This document shows, piece by piece, positions 1 to 6,302 of a stretch of 6,302 nucleotides of DNA. A model generated the notes under the pieces. The model was not told the DNA's origin. It saw nothing but the letters and a program-made list of their open reading frames with translations, and searched no databases. The number at the start of each line of letters is the position of its first letter. The first letter of the stretch is position 1. The position numbers and the translations under genes were made by a program. The stretch comes from Candidatus Aminicenantota bacterium (GTDB lineage: Bacteria > Acidobacteriota > Aminicenantia > Aminicenantales > JAFGAV01), in the NCBI GenBank assembly GCA_016867615.1, contig VGJG01000108.1, forward strand, positions 1 to 6,302, given 5' to 3'.

Positions 1-989
1 CCCAGATCGATTTCAGGGGCGGACGGAGGATATCCCTTCTCGGCCTGGGCCTGCTCCTGGCGGTCATGCCGTTTTTCCATCTCGTGCGGGACGCGGGAAT
101 TCTGCCCGTCCTGCTCCGGGCCTTGACCGGCCTGGGGTGGGGGATCAGCATGACCGCCACCATCAGCGTCTGCTCCGACCTGGCGCCCGTCGACCGCATG
201 GCGCGTTCGCTCGGCGTCATCGGCGCGGCCGGTCTGGTGGCCAGCGCCGTGGGGCCGATGCTGGCCGAGGAGATCGTCCGCGGCCTCGGCTTCGGCTGGC
301 TGTTCAACGCCGGGATCGTTTTTGTCGGCCTGGCCGTTCTCTGTCTCATGGCCACCCGGGAAATTCCCCGTCCCGAGGGCAACGGACGTCCGAACGGAGG
401 TCGGATGTTTCCCGGCCTGGCGCTGGCCCTGGTCCTGCTGGTGATGCTCCTGCCCGTCGTCCATGGGGCGGTACGGAGCTCGGTCACCTATTTCATCGCC
501 CTCTTCGGCAAGTCCATCCCCCTGGAGCGCGTCGGCCCGTTTTTTTTCGCTTTTTCCACGGCGGCCATCCTCACCCGTATCGGAGGGGGGGACATCTCGG
601 ACAAGCTGGGACGCAAGCGGGTCATCCTGCCGGCGACGCTCATCATCGGCTTCAACCTCTTCGGGCTGGCGCTGGTCCGGTCGTTCTGGCCGTTCCTGAT
701 TTCCGGTTTCGTGGCCGGACTGGGCCAGGGATTGATCTTCCCCGCCCTGAGCACGTACCTCATCGACCTTGTGGGACGGACGCGCAAGGGTCTGGCCCTG
801 GGGCTCTACCTGTCCCTGTTCGACGTGGGCATGGCCCTGGGCGCGCCGCTCTTCGGCCGGGTGGCCGATATCTGGGGCTACCGCTGGATGTACGTCTCGG
901 CCGGGGCATTGATCCTGAGCGTCTCGGTGCTCTTCAGCCTCAAGGCGCCCGAGCCGCGAAGACAGGCGCCGACTGTGGTACAATTTTAG
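1..989 (+). CDS. MFS transporter, 5'-partial
   Basis: Probable secondary transporter of the major facilitator superfamily in the inner membrane; substrate unknown. The frame is open from base 3 to the window edge, so the first ATG inside (66) is internal. The visible 328 residues begin at DFRGGRR (window residues 3-9), which resembles motif A of the loop between TM2 and TM3 (family form DRxGRR). About 60-75 N-terminal residues are therefore missing. Ten hydrophobic segments follow (TM3-TM12), with a polar central loop (REIPRPEGNGRPNGG) between TM6 and TM7. The second-half motif A, GGDISDKLGRKR, lies at bases 582-617 between TM8 and TM9. The C-terminus is short (EPRRQAPTVVQF). The DUF362 gene follows after 12 bases, suggesting an operon. 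An 8-T run encodes Phe-Phe-Phe near TM8 without breaking the frame. The superfamily call is firm; it could be an efflux pump or a metabolite importer, and the sequence does not decide. Confidence 0.9.
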   Translation, partial: QIDFRGGRRISLLGLGLLLAVMPFFHLVRDAGILPVLLRALTGLGWGISMTATISVCSDLAPVDRMARSLGVIGAAGLVASAVGPMLAEEIVRGLGFGWLFNAGIVFVGLAVLCLMATREIPRPEGNGRPNGGRMFPGLALALVLLVMLLPVVHGAVRSSVTYFIALFGKSIPLERVGPFFFAFSTAAILTRIGGGDISDKLGRKRVILPATLIIGFNLFGLALVRSFWPFLISGFVAGLGQGLIFPALSTYLIDLVGRTRKGLALGLYLSLFDVGMALGAPLFGRVADIWGYRWMYVSAGALILSVSVLFSLKAPEPRRQAPTVVQF

Positions 990-995
990 AAGGAG
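990..995 (+). promoter_or_regulatory. Shine-Dalgarno site of the DUF362 gene
   Basis: AAGGAG starts immediately after the TAG stop of the transporter gene and lies 6 bases before the ATG at 1002. This near-consensus site fixes the start of the DUF362 gene, which places the RRNFLK Tat motif at the very N-terminus. Confidence 0.8.
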
Positions 996-1001
996 TGAGA
1001 G

Positions 1002-1979
1002 ATGGACCGCAGGAATTTTTTGAAGACCTCCGCGGCCGCCCTGGCCGCTCTTCCCGTACTGGGACGAACTTCTCCACCCGCCGGAACGGTCGCTGCCCGG
1101 TCTCAGGTTGTGGTGGTGAAGACGGCCGACCGCAGACGAGGGATCGAGGCCGCCCTGAAGGAGCTTCGCTTCTCACCGCCCCGGGACAGGAATGTCTTCC
1201 TCAAGCCGAATTTCAACTCGGCCGACCCCGCCCCCGGCTCGACACATAACGACACTCTGGCCGGCCTCGTCAAGGAGCTCCGCTCCAGGGGAGCGCGCGG
1301 CATCACCCTGGGGGAAAGAAGCGGCCCCCCCGAAACCCTGCGGGTGATGCAGGAGAAGGGGATCTTCGACATGGGCCGCGAAATGGATTTCGATGTCGTG
1401 AATTTCGAGGACATCGCGCCGGAGGATTGGATCCCGATGTCGCCCCCGGGCCATCACTGGGGCGAGGGCTTTTCCGTGGCCCGGCCGGTCGTGGAGGCCG
1501 AATACATCGCCCTGACCTGTTGTTTAAAGACGCACCAGTACGGCGGCGTGTTCACCATGGCGCTCAAGCTCGCCGTCGGCCTGACCCCGAAGTCTCTCAT
1601 GAGAAGGCTCCACGCCTCGCCCGATATGAGGAAAATGATCGCTGAGATCAACCAGGTTTTCGAGCCCCAGCTCATCGTCCTGGACGGCGTGCAGGCCTTC
1701 ACCGACGGCGGGCCGATGACCGGCAAGCGGGTCCAGGCCGACGTCATCCTGGCCGGCACGGACCGGGTGGCCGTCGACGCCGTCGGCCTGGCCGTGCTCA
1801 AGGAGCTGGGGGCCAACGAAGCCGTGATGTCCCGCAGGATCTTCGAGCAGGAACAAATCCAAAGGGCGGTGGAGCTCGGCCTGGGCGTTTCCGGACCGGA
1901 CCGGATCGAGCTCAGGGGAACGGACCGCTTGAGCCGTCTCTACGCCGGGAAGCTCAAAACGATCCTCGCCCGCGGCTAG
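1002..1979 (+). CDS. Tat-exported DUF362 family protein
   Basis: A 325-residue protein of the DUF362 family (COG2006), whose biochemical role is not established. The N-terminus carries a twin-arginine signal, DRRNFLK (residues 2-8), followed by an Ala/Leu-rich stretch to about residue 20. It is thus predicted to be exported folded, by Tat, probably carrying a cofactor or partner. DUF362 hallmarks follow: LKPNFNS (67-73), the GARGITLGERSG segment (97-108), CCLKTHQYGG (173-182), LIVLDGVQAFTDGGP (224-238) and LAGTDRVAVDAVG (250-262). Many DUF362 proteins are fused to a ferredoxin-like 4Fe-4S domain. This one is not: its only cysteines are the adjacent pair 173-174, too few for a classic cluster. 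It lies between the transporter and nitroreductase genes, 12 and 10 bases away, so co-transcription is likely. Family assignment is strong; function is unknown, and a redox-related envelope role is inference. Confidence 0.9.
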   Translation: MDRRNFLKTSAAALAALPVLGRTSPPAGTVAARSQVVVVKTADRRRGIEAALKELRFSPPRDRNVFLKPNFNSADPAPGSTHNDTLAGLVKELRSRGARGITLGERSGPPETLRVMQEKGIFDMGREMDFDVVNFEDIAPEDWIPMSPPGHHWGEGFSVARPVVEAEYIALTCCLKTHQYGGVFTMALKLAVGLTPKSLMRRLHASPDMRKMIAEINQVFEPQLIVLDGVQAFTDGGPMTGKRVQADVILAGTDRVAVDAVGLAVLKELGANEAVMSRRIFEQEQIQRAVELGLGVSGPDRIELRGTDRLSRLYAGKLKTILARG

Positions 1980-1983
1980 GAGA
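1978..1983 (+). promoter_or_regulatory. Shine-Dalgarno site of the nitroreductase gene
   Basis: AGGAGA overlaps the last two bases of the DUF362 TAG stop codon and lies 6 bases before the ATG at 1990. The overlap of stop and ribosome binding site favours re-initiation by ribosomes finishing the DUF362 gene. Confidence 0.7.
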
Positions 1984-1989
1984 GAACGG

Positions 1990-2568
1990 ATGTCCGACTG
2001 GCGCGCCCTGTTCCGGGCGAGGAGGTCCGTGCGATGCTTCCAGTCGCGCCCCCTGCCGCGGGCCCTGCTCGTCGACTGGGTCGAAGCGGCCCGCCTGGCC
2101 CCCTCGGCGGCCAATCGCCAGCCCCTGGAGTTCATCATCGTCGATGACCCGGAGACAACGGCGCTTCTTTTTCCCTGTCTCCGTTGGGCGGCCTCTATCA
2201 GCCCCCGTGGGGATCCCCCTCCCGGACGGGAGCCGGCCGCGTATATCGTCACCCTGGTCAACACGGCCGTCAGGGACAAGGGATACGAATACGACGTGGG
2301 CGCGGCCATGATGTCCATGACCCTGGCCGCCTGGGCCGAGGGCGTGGCCGGCTGTTGGCTGATCTCCGTGGACAGGGAACGCGTGCGGACCCTGCTCTCG
2401 GTCCCGGAGACCCATGTCATCGATTCCGTCCTGGCCCTGGGCTATCCGGCGGAAACTCCGCAGGCGGAGGAAGGAACCGGCTCCGTTCAATACTGGAAAG
2501 ACGACCAGGGCCGGATGCACGTCCCCAAGCGACGGAGGGAGGACATCCTCCACTTCAACCGTTATTGA
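1990..2568 (+). CDS. Nitroreductase family protein (FMN-dependent oxidoreductase)
   Basis: A compact 192-residue member of the nitroreductase superfamily. These are usually homodimeric flavoproteins that use NAD(P)H to reduce nitro, quinone, enone or other electron-poor substrates; the true substrate here is unknown. The FMN-phosphate-binding arginine motif RRSVR lies at residues 11-15. APSAANRQPLEFIIV (37-51) is the second signature, and the YDVGAAMMSMTLAAWAEGVAGCW helix region lies at 101-123. LALGYPAETP (148-157) is the conserved C-terminal strand and turn. The tail, with YWKDDQGRMHVPKRR (168-182), is basic and seems typical of a subgroup of short nitroreductases. No signal peptide is seen, so the protein should be cytoplasmic, unlike its Tat-exported neighbour. 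The ATG is supported by a good Shine-Dalgarno site 6 bases upstream. It is the last gene of the plus-strand string and ends 22 bases from the convergent tldE stop. Confidence 0.9.
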   Translation: MSDWRALFRARRSVRCFQSRPLPRALLVDWVEAARLAPSAANRQPLEFIIVDDPETTALLFPCLRWAASISPRGDPPPGREPAAYIVTLVNTAVRDKGYEYDVGAAMMSMTLAAWAEGVAGCWLISVDRERVRTLLSVPETHVIDSVLALGYPAETPQAEEGTGSVQYWKDDQGRMHVPKRRREDILHFNRY

Positions 2569-2590
2569 GCGGCCTTTGCGCCCGGCGCCC

Positions 2591-3937
2591 TCAGACGCCG
2601 GCGACGGTCATTTCGGCGATCTTGATCGTCGGACCCGATAGCCCCAGGGCCAGGTCCAGGTCGGATCCCACTTCCTGAATGTCGGCCAGGATACGGCCCA
2701 GGTTGCCCGAGATCGTGACCTCGGAGACGGGGAAGGCAACCTCGCCCTTTTCCACCCACAGGCCGAATGCCCCGCGGGAGATGTCGCCCGTCACGGGATT
2801 GAGGCCGTGCCCCAGGGTTTTGACGACCAGGAGGCCGCGGTCCAGGGAGGCGACGATGTCCGCGGCGCTGCGTCCGCCCGGCTGGAGGTAGAAGTTGTTC
2901 GGGCCTGCGCCGCCTCCGTCGGCGTTGCCCGTGCTCTTCAGTCCGAGCTTCCGGGCGGAGTAGGCGTCGCACAGAAAATTCTTGAGGACCCCCCCGTCCA
3001 GGACCGTCGTCCGGCGGCAGGGAACGCCCTCGGCGTCGAAGGGGCGGGTGCCGGGCATTCCGGGCAGAAGACCGTCGTCCACGACGTTCGCCAGGGGGCC
3101 TCCGACGCTCTCGCCGAGCCGGTCGGCGAGGAACGAGGCTTTTTGGTAGGCCGCCGTCCCGGATACGCAGGAGAACAGGAAACCCATCAGCCAGGAAGTC
3201 ATGAGCGGCTCGAAGACGACGGGCAGGCGCTGGGTTTTTATCTTTTTCGGCTTGAGCAGCCGCACCGTCCTGTCCACCGCCCGTCGGGCGACGGACTCGG
3301 GCGAAGCCAGGTCCTTCCAGCGTGCGGCGGAGGAGAACCAGAAGTCCTCGGCCCGGTCGTCCGTGTCTCCGGCCTGCAGGCCGACGCTGAGCGTGCAATG
3401 CGTCAGGCTGAAATCGCGGAGGAACCCCCTGGAGTTGGCCAGGATGACGGTCGATTCGTTCGTCCCCAGGCTGGCGCCCTGCGAATTGCTGATGCGCTTG
3501 TCGGCGAGGGCCAGGCTCTCGGTGCGCAGGGCCGTTTCGATCTTGGCCTCGGGACCGACGGACGCAAGCTCCGGGTCGAAGATGTCGAGCCCGGCCGCGT
3601 CGGGAGGATCGCCGCCGTCGTCCGGGAGGCCCGAGAACGCGTCGCGTTCGGCCAGGCGGGCGCGGTCGACCGCCCTCCTGACCAGTCCGTCGAGGACATC
3701 CTCCGAAAGGTCGGAGGAGGAGGCATGAGCCGTCCGGCGGTCGCAAAGGACCCTCAGCCCCATGCTTCGCGATCCGGCCTGAATGAGACTCTCGACCCGT
3801 CCCAGGCGGACGTCGACGTTGAATTCCGTTCCCTGGGCGAGGTGGACCTCCGCCTCGTCGGCGCCCGCCGCCCGGGCCTTGTCCACGACCCTCCCGGCCA
3901 GGAGCCGCAGATCGTCGAGCGAGAGCTTATCCCTCAA
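2591..3937 (-). CDS. tldE: TldE/PmbA-type subunit of the TldD/TldE peptidase
   Basis: A 448-residue PmbA/TldE homologue, the subunit without its own metal site in the TldD/E heterodimer. In enterobacteria that complex degrades unfolded peptides, trims the microcin B17 leader and processes CcdA antitoxin. The N-terminal domain has ADEAEVHLAQGTEFNVDVR (26-44). The middle domain includes FLFSCVSGTAAYQKASFL (253-270), where the HExxxH of TldD is absent, as expected for TldE. The C-terminal block VTISGNLGRILADIQEVGSD (407-426) and the ending PTIKIAEMTVAGV are family signatures. The start is TTG at 3937-3935: an in-frame TGA lies just upstream with no ATG or GTG between, and a later start would remove the conserved N-terminal helix. 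The start overlaps the tldD stop by 11 bases. No strong Shine-Dalgarno is present, only a G-rich run (3947-3942), so translation probably depends on tldD. The paralogy with TldD is visible in the C-terminal NLxxIxxVGSDL pattern. Confidence 0.92.
   Translation of the reverse strand: MRDKLSLDDLRLLAGRVVDKARAAGADEAEVHLAQGTEFNVDVRLGRVESLIQAGSRSMGLRVLCDRRTAHASSSDLSEDVLDGLVRRAVDRARLAERDAFSGLPDDGGDPPDAAGLDIFDPELASVGPEAKIETALRTESLALADKRISNSQGASLGTNESTVILANSRGFLRDFSLTHCTLSVGLQAGDTDDRAEDFWFSSAARWKDLASPESVARRAVDRTVRLLKPKKIKTQRLPVVFEPLMTSWLMGFLFSCVSGTAAYQKASFLADRLGESVGGPLANVVDDGLLPGMPGTRPFDAEGVPCRRTTVLDGGVLKNFLCDAYSARKLGLKSTGNADGGGAGPNNFYLQPGGRSAADIVASLDRGLLVVKTLGHGLNPVTGDISRGAFGLWVEKGEVAFPVSEVTISGNLGRILADIQEVGSDLDLALGLSGPTIKIAEMTVAGV
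3927..3937 (-). other. 11-base tldD/tldE overlap with TTG start
   Basis: On the minus strand the tldE initiation codon TTG (3937-3935) precedes the tldD TAA stop (3929-3927) in another frame. Ribosomes ending tldD are placed a few bases past the tldE start, a layout typical of translational coupling. The nearest purine-rich element is six Gs at 3947-3942, a poor Shine-Dalgarno match. Confidence 0.7.
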
Positions 3938-5372
3938 GCGACCCCCCGACCGTCATGGAGTCGACCTTCAACGTCGGACAGCCGTCCGTGACGGGAACAT
4001 CCTGGCCCTCCTTACTGCAGGTCCCTGTCTGCAGGCTGAAGGCGAGGTCCGAGCCGACCCGGGATATTTTCCTCAGGATGTCCAGGTTGGAGCCGATGAG
4101 GGTCGCCTGCTTCACCGGGAAGGTCAGGCGCCCGTCCTCGATGAGCCGTCCGGAGCTCACGGAGAACGTGAATTTTCCCGAATCCTCGACCTGCCCGCCC
4201 AGAAAACGCTCGGCGTAGAAGCCTCTCTTCACCGAGCGGATGATCTCCTCCGGGTCGTGATCGCCGCGGTCGATGAAGATGTTCGACATGCGGGGCAGGG
4301 GAAAGCAGGTGAAGTCCTGGCGCCTTCCGTGTCCGGTCGTCCTCCGGCCCAGGAGCCGCGCCGAAAGCCGGTCCTGGATCAACCCGGTCAGGACGCCCCG
4401 TTCGACAAGCGGGGTTCGGGCGGGAACGGTCCCCTCGTCGTCGACGCCGTAGGACCCGCGGAAGAAGGGGATGGTGGGATCGTCGTAGATGGACACCGGC
4501 CCCGAGCCGACGCGCCGGCCCAGCTTGTCCCAGAAGACCGAAGTCTTTTTTCTGACGAAGTCCGCCTCGAGCAGGTGGCCTACGGCCTCGTGGATGAGCA
4601 CGCCGCTGTGGCCGGGGGCCAGGACGACGGGCATCTCCCCGGCCGGGGCTTCCCGGGCCTCCAGCAATCCGACGGCTTCGCGGGCCGCCTCGCTGCCGAT
4701 CGTCACGGGACTCATCTTTCCCGAGAGATGCGAAAGCCCGATGCGCCCCCCGCCCCCCGAGAAACCCGCTTCCCTCCGGCCGCCCCGGGCGGCTATGGCC
4801 AGGCAGACGAGACGCACCATCGGCCGCCGGTCCGTGGCCAGCAGGCCCTCGCTGTTGACGATGAGTACGGTCTGTATGACGTCGCTCAGCGAGACCTTGA
4901 CCTTGTCCACGGCCGGGTCGTACCGGCGGGCCGCCTCGTAAGCCTCCCGGACGAGCCCGATCTTGACCGGCAGGGGCGCGGCGTGAGCCTCGTCCGGCCC
5001 CGGGAGGCGCTCCCCGCCGCGGATCGCCCTCCCGGGATGCGCGGCGTTCCCTCCGGAGCCCCCGGAGGCGATGGCCGCGGCCGAACGGGCGGCGCGGCGG
5101 ATTCCGTCCGGGGAGAGGTCGCTCGTGTAGCCGTAGCCCGTCTGGTCGTCCTTGAGGACGCGGACTCCGAGCCCGAGGACGATGCTCTCGGAGGTGTCCT
5201 TGACGATCTCCTCCTCCATGCGGATCGAGGAATGAACCCGTCGTTCGAGGAACAGCTCGGCGAAGTCTCCGCCCCGGGAGAGGCTGAGGTTCAAAGCCCG
5301 CTCCAGGTCGCTCTGTGTCAGCCCGAACAGCTCGTCATCCAAGGCGGGAGCCGCTCCTTCGGGCCTCGGCAC
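3927..5372 (-). CDS. tldD: TldD, catalytic zinc subunit of the TldD/TldE peptidase
   Basis: A 481-residue TldD homologue, the catalytic half of a cytoplasmic heterodimeric metallopeptidase that cleaves short or unfolded peptides threaded into its cavity. The zinc motif HEAVGH (HExxxH) lies at residues 261-266 within GVLIHEAVGHLLEADF. The third ligand of the family is the cysteine in GTCSKEGQDVP (C452), matching the spacing known for E. coli TldD. Other signatures are TTGHGRRQDF (345-354), PLPRMSNIFI (358-367) and the ending PTLKVDSMTVGG (466-477). The N-terminal domain holds GDFAELFLERR (35-45). Length is normal for the family. The start is GTG at 5372-5370: AGGAGG lies 4 bases upstream and an in-frame TGA just before it rules out an earlier start. 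The first 38 bases overlap the end of the membrane-protein gene, and tldE follows with an 11-base overlap. The active site looks intact. The natural substrate cannot be inferred. Confidence 0.95.
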   Translation of the reverse strand: MPRPEGAAPALDDELFGLTQSDLERALNLSLSRGGDFAELFLERRVHSSIRMEEEIVKDTSESIVLGLGVRVLKDDQTGYGYTSDLSPDGIRRAARSAAAIASGGSGGNAAHPGRAIRGGERLPGPDEAHAAPLPVKIGLVREAYEAARRYDPAVDKVKVSLSDVIQTVLIVNSEGLLATDRRPMVRLVCLAIAARGGRREAGFSGGGGRIGLSHLSGKMSPVTIGSEAAREAVGLLEAREAPAGEMPVVLAPGHSGVLIHEAVGHLLEADFVRKKTSVFWDKLGRRVGSGPVSIYDDPTIPFFRGSYGVDDEGTVPARTPLVERGVLTGLIQDRLSARLLGRRTTGHGRRQDFTCFPLPRMSNIFIDRGDHDPEEIIRSVKRGFYAERFLGGQVEDSGKFTFSVSSGRLIEDGRLTFPVKQATLIGSNLDILRKISRVGSDLAFSLQTGTCSKEGQDVPVTDGCPTLKVDSMTVGGSLEG

Positions 5373-6302
5373 GGCCCCTCCTCAGGTATGTCAGGAGGAG
5401 CAGCAGGATGGCCGCCGCGCCCAGGCCGTATTCCAGGATGTTTGTGGTGAGGTGCACGCCCAGCCCGGAGACGACGGCCAAGTCCCCGGGAAATCCCAGC
5501 AGGCGGAAGGTGGCCGTCCAGGCCGCTTCCCAGGTCCCGAACCCTCCCAGGCCCTTGACGGGCAGTATGGCCGTGAACTCCGCTCCGGTCAGGCCCAGGA
5601 CCGTTTTCCAGAAGCCGATGTCCTCGGGCCGGTAGCCGTGGCCGCGGAGAAAACCGCAGAGCAGAAAATAGACGGAGACGTATTTGGTCAGACGGATCAG
5701 GAAGGACTGGCATAAAATGACGATTATGCGCTTCGGGCTGCGGACGCCGTCCAGGCTCCGCCCGATGAGATCGATTTTTCGGAGCGCGGTTTCCGCCCAC
5801 GGTTTCTCCGCCAGGCGAAGCAGCCGGAGGAGGGACCGCAAGCCCTTTTCCGCCAGGCGGGTGAGAGCCGCCAGCTTCCACAGGACGAGGGCCGAGAGCA
5901 TGAACATGGCCAGAGCCGAGCCGGCCAGCACGGTCGGGGGAAGGGGAAGGGCGCCGCTGCCGGCGGCGGCTAGGGCCAAAAGGAGGAAGGGACCGAGGGT
6001 CAGGAAGTCGAGCACAAAGGCCACGATGAACGACGAGGTCGCGGATTCGAAGCTGAAGCCGAGCCTCTGGTTGAGGACGTAGATGTACGACAGGGACCCG
6101 ACCCGGGCCGGAAGAAGGTCGTCGAACGAATTGCGGATGAACGTGGTCAGAAGGATGCCCGACCAGGGGCAGGGCAGGGGATGAAGGAGCAGCTTGTAGC
6201 GCCAGGCTCTCAGCCACGCGCCCAGGAGATGGAGGACGATGAAGGCCGCCAGAGCGGACGCGGGGAGGCCGAGAAACGTCTTCTTGATGAGTCCCGGCTC
6301 GA
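5335..6302 (-). CDS. LPG synthase transmembrane (flippase-like) family protein, 5'-partial
   Basis: An integral membrane protein of the lysylphosphatidylglycerol synthase transmembrane family (PF03706/UPF0104, related to the flippase half of MprF and to AglD-like proteins). These are linked to flipping or modifying lipids and lipid-linked sugars. The frame is open from the window edge: 321 residues are visible and probably 30-50 are missing from the N-terminus. The apparent start at 6024 is an internal GTG valine. Signatures are LRAWRYKLLL (about residues 30-39), NSFDDLLPARVGSLSYIYVL (about 57-76, matching the family's N-x4-LPAR-x-G pattern), and ILPVKGLGGFGTWEAAW (about 245-261, the second conserved P-x-GG-x-G-x-x-E element). 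About seven hydrophobic segments are visible, and the tail is basic (RRGRAEARRSGSR). No aminoacyltransferase domain follows, unlike full MprF. The stop lies 38 bases inside tldD, so the two are co-translated. Substrate unknown. Confidence 0.87.
   Translation of the reverse strand, partial: EPGLIKKTFLGLPASALAAFIVLHLLGAWLRAWRYKLLLHPLPCPWSGILLTTFIRNSFDDLLPARVGSLSYIYVLNQRLGFSFESATSSFIVAFVLDFLTLGPFLLLALAAAGSGALPLPPTVLAGSALAMFMLSALVLWKLAALTRLAEKGLRSLLRLLRLAEKPWAETALRKIDLIGRSLDGVRSPKRIIVILCQSFLIRLTKYVSVYFLLCGFLRGHGYRPEDIGFWKTVLGLTGAEFTAILPVKGLGGFGTWEAAWTATFRLLGFPGDLAVVSGLGVHLTTNILEYGLGAAAILLLLLTYLRRGRAEARRSGSRLG
5377..5398 (-). promoter_or_regulatory. tldD Shine-Dalgarno within a possible sequestering hairpin
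   Basis: On the minus strand CCTCCT (5398-5393), a 10-base spacer and AGGAGG (5382-5377) form a perfect 6-bp inverted repeat. The second arm is the tldD Shine-Dalgarno, 4 bases before the GTG start, and the first arm is its exact complement. Both lie inside the last codons of the upstream membrane-protein gene, in its LLTYLRRG segment. Ribosomes translating that gene would open the stem. The repeat is visible; the regulatory role is inference, and a Leu/Arg-rich coding tail could produce such a match by chance. Confidence 0.45.

Noticed and set aside
137..1249. A 370-codon plus-strand frame spanning the transporter and DUF362 genes
   Set aside because: It is an out-of-frame shadow crossing a clear gene boundary, with Arg/Gly/Pro-biased composition and no domain.
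2582..2601. Possible terminator: CCGGCG / CGCCGG inverted repeat at the convergent junction
   Set aside because: The stem is only 6 bp, there is no T-run on either strand, and one arm lies in the tldE coding sequence.
2562..3746. A 394-codon minus-strand open frame in another frame of tldE
   Set aside because: It lies inside tldE, is dominated by Arg, Pro and Gly, and lacks the TldE motifs seen in the true frame.
2807..3991. A 394-codon plus-strand open frame opposite tldE
   Set aside because: It is a shadow of tldE, with no domain signature and biased composition.
4014..4036. Two copies of CTGCAGG 14 bases apart in tldD
   Set aside because: They are too short to mean anything and fall in conserved coding sequence near the zinc-ligand cysteine.
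3783..5450. A 555-codon open frame on the plus strand opposite tldD and the end of tldE
   Set aside because: It is antisense to two genes with full family signatures and catalytic residues. Its translation is Pro/Arg/Gly-rich with no recognisable domain. Long antisense frames are expected in GC-rich coding DNA.
5335..6024. A complete 229-residue membrane protein starting at 6024
   Set aside because: The apparent start is a GTG valine inside a longer frame that runs to the window edge and encodes conserved family motifs (LLPARVGS and the upstream LRAWRYKLLL).
5318..6217. A 299-codon minus-strand frame overlapping the membrane-protein gene
   Set aside because: The overlapping frame ending at 5335 has clear transmembrane segments and family motifs. 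This one is Pro/Arg/His-rich without motifs.

Overview
The window is GC-rich bacterial DNA with a strong preference for G or C at third codon positions. It is almost entirely coding. It holds two convergent gene strings, both cut by the window edges. Family content and codon style (Tat-exported DUF362 protein, compact nitroreductase, TldD/TldE pair, LPG-synthase-type membrane protein) would suit an uncultured GC-rich lineage such as Acidobacteriota/Aminicenantes or a deltaproteobacterium-like group. That placement is a guess, because no taxonomic marker gene is present.

Plus strand, 1-2568: the C-terminal five-sixths or so of a major facilitator superfamily (MFS) transporter, then a twin-arginine-exported DUF362 protein, then a small FMN-dependent nitroreductase-family protein. 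Gaps of 12 and 10 bases, each with a good Shine-Dalgarno sequence, indicate one operon whose promoter lies upstream of the window.

Minus strand, 6302-2591: a membrane protein of the lysylphosphatidylglycerol synthase transmembrane (flippase-like) family, lacking its N-terminus here, then tldD, then tldE (pmbA-like). All three overlap: 38 bases between the membrane protein and tldD (GTG start), and 11 bases between tldD and tldE (TTG start). This points to translational coupling. TldD keeps the HExxxH motif and the C-terminal cysteine of the zinc site, and TldE lacks them, as expected for the heterodimeric TldD/E peptidase. A 6-bp inverted repeat can pair the tldD Shine-Dalgarno with an anti-Shine-Dalgarno inside the upstream gene.

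The two strings meet tail to tail with only 22 bases between stop codons and no recognisable intrinsic terminator. I found no RNA gene, CRISPR array, insertion sequence, attachment site, origin or promoter. The genes belong to known families. The less-described points are the tight coupling of a flippase-like gene to tldD/E, and the Tat-DUF362/nitroreductase pairing.
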